A stretch of DNA of 64,000 nt from Actinernus sp. WN-2022. Lineage: Eukaryota; Cnidaria; Anthozoa; Actiniaria; Actinernidae. Below are positions 37,701-49,700 of this stretch, piece by piece; the stretch's first letter is position 1, and each line of letters begins with the position of its first letter. The stretch is taken from the NCBI GenBank assembly GCA_030867875.1, contig JAOWCC010001634.1, forward strand, positions 138,962,365-139,026,364, read 5' to 3'. The position numbers and the translations under genes are program-made. The notes beneath the pieces were generated by a model. It had not been told where the DNA came from, did no database searches, and was given only the letters and a program-made list of their open reading frames with translations.

Positions 37701-40700
37701 GAGCAAGATTGGAGTTCAAGACAATGATATTGTGAACGTGTCGTTTAAATCGAGTGAAAAGTTTACGCGGCAGTATTTTAAAGCTTGCCGGAATGGTACT
37801 GAGAGTATCCCTTGTGATGCTCTTCGGAGAATAAACAGAAGTGATTTGGTACAGCTGGACTGGTATATGAATTCGGAAGGGATTTTGACAACTGATAAGA
37901 AACTGAAAGTACTTTCCATGAAAAAGAAATATAGAAAGAAAATGCACATTGACACAGCAAGCGGAAACCTCATTGTACGATCCTTTGGCGCCTGGCGAAC
38001 CCCCGATACGACGTCAGGAGGACACAAAGATATAGACTTCATGTGCGTCGCGAACCTGAGAACTAGAGGCACACCAGAAAGAGATAGAATTACCTTAAAG
38101 CCAGTGACGTGCCAGAAAACGTTATCTGTTCCTGAGGGGGATAATGTAACCATGGACTGCCCCCTTGGGGGGTGGACACGGTCGAAACTCAATGACGCCC
38201 AAAGCATGACTTGGAACGTCACTCACGGCGGAGGTACGTCACAAACAGTTGTCACGCTCTCAGGTAACGGTCACGTCACCGCTACAGAGTTCGCAGGCCG
38301 CGTCCGTGTGAGTCAAAACGGGTCTATCACCTTGAGTGACACTAGCAGTCGAGATAGTGGTGTGTATGAATGCACACTGTTTCACAAGGCAATGAAACAG
38401 ACGTGTACAGTGCTTCACAAAGAGGTGAAACAGTCACACAGCGTGACAGTCAATGTCACGTCTTCTCGTCCTACAAACCTTCAAGTGCCAGCTCCTACTC
38501 GTGACATGAATATCAATGGTGGAGCTACGCGCTGCTCAACTCATGGCAAGTAAAGGCATCTTCATATTGACACTTTAATATTTTTCCTTCAATTTTTTAA
38601 AATATACTAGTGTAATGTAGGAACGGGCCTTTTGCAGGATACAATCACGTGATTATATAATGGGTCGCAAAACCGTTGACTTCATTTATCAGTAAACTTA
38701 AGGCACTTGTACGAGAGCGGGGTGTATTATTAGCAAAACCTATTTGTAAATGCTGTTTCCACCTTCAGTCAATTGATTGTCAATTTTTCTAAACTGACTG
38801 CGTTTTCGAAGATTGTTTGCCATCCAGTAAAGCTTTTCCCATGGCATCATGAGCGCAATTCATTCGTTCTTGAAGTGATATATCCGCTACTGTTTCCTGC
38901 AAAAGGTCTATAGGGTTTCTCTGTTTAGGGATTTGCTATAATCAAAGTAAAAAGGGCCTGGTTAAAACGTAAGAATTTAATATAAACTACCTATATATAT
39001 GAATGCTTCCCTGCGGAGTTCCCTTCCTTCCTAATACGGGAGAGAAAGAGAGCTCTGCCGGTGTTGAACGCATTTTTTGTCGCGCATGCGTTTGGGTTGT
39101 CATAAAGTTATATATTTCTTAATTTTAGTTGCATATTAACTTTACATTAGTATAGTATTCAGTGAAGGTGGAGGAACAAGTTTACTTCTGTAAATGACCT
39201 TATTTTTCACATTTTTTATTTACTGAATATTTAATATATTTTTAGTTTCTCTGACTATTACTTCATATCAAGAGACCATCACCTAAGAGAACTAATCTCC
39301 GTACCCGTCACGATACTATTTTCAGATTCGGTTCCAGATCCTCACGTATTTTACTCCGCACATTCCCTTTGTTTGATTCATGTATCCAAGTCGGTCACGG
39401 GTGATGGATGAGAAACAAACTATATGGAGTTTCAAAGCTGGCTCTTAATTTCGTGTTGCTCCCTAAATTTGGTATATACTTCATGGTAGTGTTTCGTTCC
39501 ATATTGCTGGTTTTCACTTGACGTCATAGCCGCCATGTTGGTGCCCTTTAACAATAGATTCCTCGTTAGCTTCTTTTGTTGGGGCACCAACATGGCCGCC
39601 ATGCCCTTTGTCATTTGAATCTCTGGGGATTGAGTGAAAACCAGCAATAGTCTCCCTACATAATACTGTAAAACAGTAGAGAAAATGAGTATGCAGGGAG
39701 ACTATATGGAACGAAACACTACCATGAAGTACATACTCTAAATTTACTACCCCGGAATCTGATCTGACGGGAATGTTATATAATGTATGGGTGTTATCAC
39801 GCGGCCGCCATCTTGAATAACATCATTGTTTACGCCCTTCCAGCCTCGTTATGAAAGGTATTAAGCCGAGGCTGGACAGGCACGAACAATGTTTTTTTCC
39901 CCAGATAGCCGCCGCGTTATAAAGGTTTATTCAGCTCGATTGATGACCGCGGCAAATCAAATATAAAAACTTTGCTCCTAATTATGTTTTATCTATTACC
40001 AGATTTACATTCATGTAACATTGACTTCATTTATAAATTAAATAAAGAGCATTGTTTTTGTTTTTGTGTTTTTGTAACTAGTAATTGCCCCTACTCACAT
40101 GGCCGCCGTGTTGGCTAGAAACAATAGGTTTTGCAAGGTCAGCCTCGAACTGAGAGGTTTTAGAGCGATTTAGACTGGCAGAAACATAGGGTTTTATCCT
40201 CCTAGGGCTCAGTATAGCGGCCATGTAAGTACCATTAACAGCTGTGGCATTAGTCATTAGATTTCCGCGAGAGCCGAGGGAGAATTTGTCGATGTCCCGT
40301 CGCCGCACGCGGAGGGACTTTTACAGATCACCCTGAGGCTCGCGCGAGGTAAGTTTTGATTACTAATTTCTAGAAGCACTTTGTAATAAAATTATCACCG
40401 AGGAACGGAACTTATCTCTGAGAAGTTTAGTTTTCTTTGCCTAAACTACAAAACGTCGCAGTTGAGTTGCATTCGAAAAGGTATGGTTATTATGTTTGAT
40501 TGAATAGAGAAGAATAACACTAAAATACAATGTGGTTGACTAATATATTCAAAGAGCATGCGTGGAGATTAATTACGTCGCGTTATGGTTTTAAGTATCC
40601 CACATGGAAGCAGCGGATTTGAGAAATGAAGAGAAGCGCTTAATTGAGATAATGCGCCCTGCAAGGGAATAATGACCTGCCATGTCCCTCTTGGAACGAA

Positions 40701-43700
40701 GAAAACCGTGGTGATCACGGTATTATTTTCTATTTATGTTTTTCGATCTCAGGTGCAGTTCTGGTTGCATTAAATCTCAAGTAAAGGAGCTGTATCACGT
40801 GAGAGGCCTTTGTATCCGCAGTTCGGACTGAACAGAGTTATTTTCAGCCATTTCTATTTTTTAGAAAGTCGCGTCGCGTCGCCTGTTCAAACAAAAAATT
40901 GCTCGGGTAGCCCCGCGCCTTAAGATCCAAAAGTGTCTGATACGATACATTAAAGTGCATATAAGCATACATAGACTATAGTGCATATATTTCTTAAGAA
41001 GAGTCCAGAGGCCATAGCGAAAGGATTTCGGAATAAAAAGTTGATTTTATTTATTTGTCATGGCGTATTGGCCGTTCAAAGTTGCCCAAAAACGTGTTGG
41101 CCGAAATCAAGCGCGCGAGAGCGGGGGCACTGGATCTAGTTTGATATCATCACCAGAACACGCTCGATGCGTCATTGCGTGAAAGGCCTTGCCGAATAAA
41201 GCTTTCCGAAAAGTTTATCGAGATATTATCATCTTTTTTAGTTAACTATTCAATTATTTTGCAAATATGCCAACGCTTTATACCCGCGAAGAGACGAGTT
41301 ATGTTGATGACGTCACGTTTCATTCTCGTCCCAGTTCCTGAACGTGTGCGGAAATTAATCTAAATTTGGAAGTTTAGTCGCTAAGAAAATTGAAAATAAG
41401 TTTTTTTAAGTATTTTCCCCTACCTTTTAAGGTCTAAGCTTTAAAGAAACCATAACTTGCCATAGCCTGATTTTCAGACGGTACGAGGTCGTCCGCTCAC
41501 TGCCTCCCCCTCCCCGTCTGATGGACTTTCATGTTCCTGACGTCATCAACCTTTGTTTTTACAATAAGCCAATACGAACACGCGTAAGAATTGAAGCGCG
41601 AAGTGTAGAACAGTCGTGCAGTAGCGGCTTTTACTAGTTGGATATATCAGCTTTCATGTACTGGAAAAAAAACATTCTACAGCTTCAAACTTCTCTCGAT
41701 TTCTCAGAATGGTATTGAGCTGCTGTGGTTCTTTGGAGAGCAGGAACTTTATAAACGGAAGTTTGCGTGCAGTATTTGCAGGACAGTGTATGAGAATGTA
41801 TACAAGAAATATCAGCCTCGGTTCCATGCCGTAAAGTTTGTCACTGTGATCTCAGAACTTTTACGCTTTTACTTTTATTTTTAAAACGTTTTGAAGCTTG
41901 ATATGTATGCCGATTAGTCACACACGACCCTAAAGTTGTCCTAGTGTAGGTTTTTTGGTATCAGAGATTGTTTTAACCGGACTTTTGTGCAAAGTTTAGA
42001 TGCCATTGCCGTACATGAACTTACGGAAGTGTGAACACAAATATTCTCCCAAGTGCCATGAAACGTTTTCCATAACATACTCAGTATGTGTGTTCACTCC
42101 TGCAGAAAAATCATAATATTCCATGAAAGATTTGGTCTTCTAAAAGCCAAAAACCTAGGAGAATGTCTGAGATCTATTGAATGCATGAGATTTATAAGCG
42201 GAGGAAGATTAGTGATTTACCAAAGCCCGTACGTAGATTCACAAACACATCGTTTCGATGAATGAACGATTCCAATGCTTTCTTCTGCTCTGGATATAGC
42301 TTCGAAATCCTGAAAACTTTACAACTTCGGTCGACACAATGCTCAAGTTCTTCCCCAACGCCATTCAGAAAAATATGCGAGCACATTCTTAAATTCCAGA
42401 CTTTGCCAAAAGTGTAAAGTTCGGTTGACATTATGACGTCAGGAACACGAAAGTCTATTAAGTCCATCACACGGGGAGGCGGAGGAAGTGAGCGGACGAC
42501 CTCGTACCGTCTGAAAATCAGGCTAAACTTGCCAGGGCTTATATGCATTTTAAGTTATAGCTTCCTGAGTAGTAGATGGCAACATTACCAACACTTTAGA
42601 TGGGTTTAACTTATTACGTACCTTGGCTATTCCGTTTCCTCTCACGTTGACGATGTCGTACATGGGATTGTCCGGTGCTCCTTCTTCATTGAAACTGAGG
42701 TAGTTCATGAAGCCAGCCGTACGTACCTATCACAAGACAATACAATACAAATCATCACAATACAATACATTATCCTATAAATATCAGTTATATTTCAGCC
42801 AATCAGAGCTCAGCTTTACTATGAAATATAGGGCGGTATTTCATGGTTTTCTATGAAATACTTAACAATTAGACCCGCAGCCCGAATGGGCTACGAGTCA
42901 ATAGCCCATGAGGCGCAGCCGAATGGGCTATTTAACTCGTAGCCCATGAGGGCGAGAGGTCTAATTGTTTTAGTATAAACTAACTACTGGGACAGTAGAA
43001 AATAATAGAAAGAAACAAATTGAAGTTGAAAAAAGGTTATTAATTCCTGAAAATGCGTGCGGTTTTTCTCCACCATGGGCTATCACAAATAGACCTATAG
43101 TAGCGTAGCCAATCAGAATGCAAGATTTGTAATAGTCCACTAGTTGGTTTATACTAAAGAGCGATATTTCATGGCTAAAACAAGGCCAATCAAAATGCAG
43201 GAAATGTCGCGCCCTTTCTTTATCAGCCAATAGGAATTCAAGATTTTGAATACATAATTAGTCTGCAGCGCAGATGCGCCCGCCGCCTAAAATTTTGGCG
43301 ATTTTCCGGCGAGAAAATTCGCAGTCTATTATCCGGAAGTACTTTGTTTCCATGACAAATCTTCCCGTAAATTTGTTATTTGTATAGGTAAAAGCATGAT
43401 GTGTAGTGATATTTGGCATAAATACCGCAAGTGATATTTCAGAACAATTTTGAAATATCACTCGCGGTATTTATGCCAAATATCACTACACATCATGCTA
43501 TTATTTGTTTATAATATGATCTAAGAAATTTACTGAAAACGGACAATCAGATGCATGTTCTCTCAACTGGTGCACCGAGTTTGTTTACTTCTTTGAAACT
43601 TTGAGTTTGAGCTCATGACAAGTGAAAATCCTGTAAGTGTGCAGTTTGTCGGCAGATAATTTAGCTTATCACGTTGAACCGCCAAATCTCAAAGAAAGGC

Positions 43701-46700
43701 TTAAAGGGGCTATGTCATGGTACTGCGCATGTATCGAGTAATCGCTCGTTTAGTGGCTGTTAATTGGATACAAACAGTTAGACTTCCCTCCCTCAATGCT
43801 TGATTGAAAGGATCTTCAATATTTTCCCTGGAGACTGTTTATATACACTGTTTGTTAGTCATTGTTGCATATTTGCTTTCATTTTAAGCATCCCACATGG
43901 CCAAGAGGTTCGTTAGTTCATATCAAAATTGGTGGAAATATCTCTTTCCGGCCCGGAAAAACGAATTTAAAGTCTTACCGTGACACAGCCCCTTTAATAA
44001 TAGACTGGAGCTGAGAGAGAATGGCTATAATTAACCTGTGAAAAAAGTCAATTTCTGGTACATTGACACTAGCAAAGAGCGAAGTTTGATTTCAGGCAAT
44101 TCATCGAGCACAAACTGAAGTCAAACAATAAAACAGTTGTCACTTCGCTGTTTTATTTTAAAAGACAGTAACTGTGAATACGTCTCAAAACCAGAAAACT
44201 GAACGAAACTATCGCAGCTGGAAATGAAATTCCAAGTTCTTTAAACATAGTACAAGCAATGATTTTTCTTTAGGTATTAACTTGAACAAGACTAATTTGA
44301 ATCAACTGTCTCACGGCAACAGGTCACATGCGACCGAGTTTCCAAATATTTATTAAAAGTCAACTTGGCTCACTTTGTTGGTATTTTGTCCTTGTATTAT
44401 GTTACTGGCCTGTTACTGGGCAGTTGTTTAAGCGAGATGAACGTCAATTTTCGGTTCCGTTTTCATTCACTGAATCAAACTTTCCTCGTCTGTCAACTGC
44501 ATGGTCACTCGAAGACTTTAAAATCACTTTGAACTTTCTCAAATCACCCCAGGACTCCATTAGCAGAGGCACAGATGACATTGCTGTTCATTTCTATACC
44601 AAATTCTTCAATTTTAGCCATCAAAAGCCAGGCATTTGCCACCGTAAGTCCGAAGCTTTGTAGTTTGCTGCACCCGCTCAACGACCTGAAACTGAGCTTC
44701 AAACCGGGGGGCACCGTTTGCATAATTCACTCTTTTCATCTGGTGCCATCTTGGATTCAAAGCGAGGCAATCCTTTGTTTTTGCTAGGTCAGCCTCGTAG
44801 TGAGGGATAGTCAAAATGAGGCTCACCTGCCAAAAACAAAGGATTGCCTCGCTTTGAATCCAAGATGGCCACCATGTGAAAAGAGTGAATAAAGAGTAGG
44901 ACGGTGTGTGAGGTGTTGTATTCATAGCCCGACCCGGTTTGCCAAAAAAATTGAAGGTATTGTTATTAACCAGAATTTCCATGAAATTTATGAAAATCAA
45001 CCCGAATTGATAGATATACAAGACTTGGTTTGCGAAATTGGGCTCAAACCTGGACACGGTACCGCCGCACATCATACTTACGTTATATACGTGAGTGGTT
45101 CCCCGGAGTTTGAAATACCCCCGGGGGGGGGACTCTCCATAACAGTAGACGGGGGTGATCGTCCTATCCCTTAGGGTATAAAATTCTACCATCTGCTATC
45201 CCTTAGGGGTGTTCAAAGAGTCTGCTATCCCTTAGATCATCCTATCCAAAAAAAAGCCGGACTTGAAGACTGGATGACAGCACTCTCAACAGTCACCAGA
45301 AAAGAGATGCGCTCGATGGCGGTGTCTTAAGGACCGTAATAAAATTCAGGAAAACTGAAAATGTGTTTGTTTTATTGCTATCTCTTAGGGTTAAAAATTT
45401 CTTCGACCACACCCAATGTGCTATCTCTTAGGGGTAAATTTGCTGTTGACCACACCCAATGTGCTATCCCTTACGGTTAAAATTGATTTTGCCGACGATC
45501 ACCCCCGTCTACTGTTATGGAGAGTCCCCCCCCCCCCCCCCCCCCCCCCGGGGAAATACCACTCCTTGGAGTTTGTAATTTCACTATTACGTTGAAATAC
45601 CACTCCTCTTAGCCAATCAGATTGCACAAATTTCTTAGGTCATGTTATAAATAGGATAATATGGTTATTTCATGGTTTTCTATGGAATATTGCCGAAAAT
45701 GTCACTCGAAATTAATCATATTATTTTGGTATCATTACAACTCGCCTAAAGGCTCGTTTATACCAAATAATACAAATTTCTCGTGAAATATTCGCCCGTA
45801 TCCCAGAGAAAACAATGAAATAACCAGTAAATATAATACAATACAATACAATAGAATTTATTATGGTCGAAACGTAGGATACGATTGCCCGTTACATCCG
45901 AGCCAGAGGCTCATGTTAAAAACGCCTGACAAAAATCAAGATATGAATAAATAAAATAGATAGAATTGATAGGAAGTTATAATACAAAGTACGGGAGCAT
46001 ACTAAGAACGCGCTATTTCATTGGCTGCTCGCATGCTTGATTTTCTTATAGTGCACGCTTCAGCATTTCTTTCTGAATAGATCGAATTTTATATTAATAA
46101 TTTATAAAACAAATAGAAGATGGTTCTCCTTCGTACTATAACAAAATAATGCCTTTCGAGGAAAATCTGCTAAATGCACTCGCGTTCCGCTCGAGCATCC
46201 ACACTGAGTTTTTCAAGACCTCGTGTGTGCATTATTTTGTTTTAGGCATAGAGAACCATATTTGACAAATAATGTGTCATGATCAATGATATCATTCGCG
46301 TACTTCTTGTATATTAGGAATCTCATTTGTGATATGTTTCGAGTTTCGGGTGGATTAGTAAAATATTCGGTGAAATCTAGAAACCCTTTTAATAAATGGT
46401 TGGACTGACTGAATTATAGTGCCGTCAATCGCGGAAAAGCGAACAAATCGCGAATGTTTAACTAATGATTTATTGAATAAAAGATGGGAATAAATTTAGA
46501 CTTTCCAAGATGCAGCAGAGGTGTTGGTAACTACATTTACAAATAGCCAGGTATTCAAGCATTTAGCCAACATAAAAATCCAAAAATGGATGTATTTTCA
46601 TTTAGAATCACTCGATTAAATTTGCACAGAGGTAAATTATTTCACCATGTCTTGTGGTATAATTGCTTTCCAAAACAGGAACTATAAAAGCCTGGTTTCC

Positions 46701-49700
46701 ATATATTAATCGTCCGGGTCGTCCCGATTGCCCCGATCATCTCAAAACATTTTGAAGCGATCGAGGCGATCGGTACGATCCGGGTGATTTTCAGTCCCAT
46801 ATGCATATATAATCGCTTCGGAACACTTTGGTGACCGCGCGGCCGTCACTCAGAATTCCTGGGTCCCACAACATTTCTTTTGGTGGGAAACCCAAACAAA
46901 ATGGCGGATCAAAGAACGAACCTCGTGGAGTGCTACATGCTGATTCTTGCCGTTTTACGTCGGAGAAGAGGGAGGGGAGTGAAACGAAACACAAATTTTG
47001 GGTTCGGCAGATATACCAGAGAAGAGAAGAGCTGGGAGCGTATTATACGCTTGTTCTTTTGGAACTTTTCACCGATTTTTTTCTAGCAATTAAGTCTGGC
47101 ATATGTCTTTGTATTCTCGGAAAAACTTATTATATAAACACTCATATTTTAGCACTTCTTCCATGAACAGAGACGAGTTAAACTCTGTTGTAGTTGTCGC
47201 CATTTTGGAACACAGGAAGTGCAATGAACTCTGGGATACACCGTTGCATTCTGGGATAGATTTGGATCGTCCCGATCGCCTGAGAGTAGTTTCCAATAAA
47301 ACCTATTGATCGTTGGACGATCGTCCGGATCGTTCGCGATCGTTCCGCAGTGTTTCAATATGATCGTCCCGATCGGTTGAACACATTTTGAAACGACAAG
47401 GGAGACCGGGACGACCCGGACGATTATAGGCTTAAGGAAAATTATCTAGGCTTAAACTAGGCTTAATGAAAATTATCTTTAGAGAACAGAGGATTTCTGC
47501 GTGTTGTTTTGACTGACTGTGTTAGGTTTGCAGCGATTATGAGTGATCAAATGTACATCCGCCATCTGTAAAGTTACAATTAAAGTTAAAATATGAATTA
47601 ATTTGGTGAGGTTTAGCTGGATAGTAATCATGTGGTGATCTTTCAATAAGAGAGGTTTAATAGTATGGTTTTGGAGGGCGAGCGTTTCCAAAAACCATAC
47701 AAATGCGATTTTTAAAAGCTTGCTATTCAGTTTCTATTCACCCAAACATCGTCACCTTGGCAACAGTTACTAATTTCGACATGCTCTTTTCAAGGGCACC
47801 CAACGAGTACTTTTTGAAATTCGTTTGGAACCAGTTGTCTGCAGCATATCTAGCCATTTTAAGGCGCCTACTATTATGTCTTTTGACGTATTATAGAAAG
47901 CTATTAGCTGTTCGGATTTTCTAGGTGGAAATCGCGTCAACCGAAAATACTATGGCAAAATATTCCCGGCCCACGAATTTGTTAGTAGTCTAGAACAGAA
48001 ACAAGAATTTTCTAGCCCAAGTAACTTCATGTTGCAAAGTTTTGTGGAGGTACGATTTTTTTAGGGGTTCTTTTGGATCGTTCTGACTCTATTGATCAGA
48101 CGAATTGGGACGTACGAATATTTCAGGGGAAACCTTTTAGACTCTCTTTTCACCTGCTAATTACCAAGTCTGAGGACACCCTACTAAAACGTTTATATGT
48201 GAGGAATCCGTCCATTGCTGATCACTTTGCTGTCCACTGTCACTTGAATATTGAGAAACCATGCTTTACTAGAAAGACAGTCTATTCCCGCAAACTTAGT
48301 TCCATCAGTATTGAGTCCTTGTCTGAGGATATGTGTGAGTCTGATCTTCTGTGTCATCAATCTAGTGATCTTAGCACTTTGGCTGATCAGTATGACAGTA
48401 CGCTTTGTTCTCTTCTGGATAAATATGCGCCAATCGTACGACGTTGTGTGACTGTTCGTCCATCTGCCCCGTGGTACAATGAGCAGGTTGGGACTGAGAA
48501 GAACAAAAGGAGAAAACTCGAGAGAAAATGGCGAACATCTGGGTTTGACTGTGATCGGGAGAGGTATGTGTACCAATGCTCTGTTGTCAACAACCTCATA
48601 ACTCAGCTCAAAACGTCCTACTATAAGGATATCATTACAAACAACTCGGGTGATCAAAAGGTTTTATTTCGAACTGTGAATAAGCTTCTCCAAAAAGTAG
48701 ATGTCAAGCGCTATCCTCATACTGATTCGGATGGAGCCACGTTGGCTGATTGCTTTGCTGATTTCTTTACTCAGAAGATTGAGAAGTTACACCGTGAGTT
48801 AGATCTGAAGCAAGCCTCTAGGGTGTCTCCTATTACGAACACGTTAGCTACTGATGATTATAGATGTAATCTCTCCCAACTTTCTAATGTTGATCAGGCT
48901 GCTATACGCGTGTTCGTAGTGAAGATGGCAAAGAAATCGTGTAATTTGGATCCCCTTCCTGCTTCTGTAATGGAACACTGCATTGACCTACTTCTCCCTA
49001 CTATAACAAACATTGTCAACTTGTCGTTTATATCTGGGTGTATGCCGGATTCAATGAAGATAGCAGAACTATTGCCAACTCTTAAGAAGCCTGATGCTGA
49101 CTTCAAGCTGTATCAAAACTTCAGGCCGATATCTAATCTAAAGATGGTTTCAAAGGTAGTCGAGAAGGCAGCTGCTGTGCAGCTGATTCATCACGTGTCA
49201 TCTAACCATCTTGATGAATGGCTTCAGTCTGCATACAAGCTCTACCACTCAACTGAGACTGCCTTAGTTAGGGTCCAGAACGATATAATGTTAGCCATTG
49301 ACAACAAGAAATCTGTCCTCCTGCTGTTGTTGGACCTCTCAGCGGCTTTTGATACGGTGGACCATTCAATTCTCATATCAAGGCTGTCGAGTCGATTTGG
49401 CATTACGGGTTGTGCGCTTGCCTGGTTTGAATCATACCTTAGTTCCCGTTCATTCTATGTAAATGTTGATGGAAGTAAGTCAAGTGAACGTAGTTTGTCT
49501 TGTGGTGTACCCCAGAGGTCGGTATTGGGCCCACTGCTCTATTTACTCTATACTGCGCCTGTGGGGGATATCTTGAGGTCTCACAATCTACTCTACCATC
49601 TCTATGCAGACGACACTCAATTGTACATTACATTTGATGCAGATTCAGAAATAGATGCATGCGCGGCAAGGTTAAAGGTGGAAAGATGTGTAAGGGACAT

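Noticed and set aside
37663..38222. Minus-strand frames of 94 and 168 codons under Ig copy 2
   Set aside because: They mirror the Ig coding sequence. The plus strand has the Ig domain signatures, signal region and paralogue support.
44614..45192. 192-codon minus-strand frame as a gene
   Set aside because: It runs through the palindromic MITE at 44725-44890 and the start of the CCCGGG-ended element. No domain or splice context supports it.
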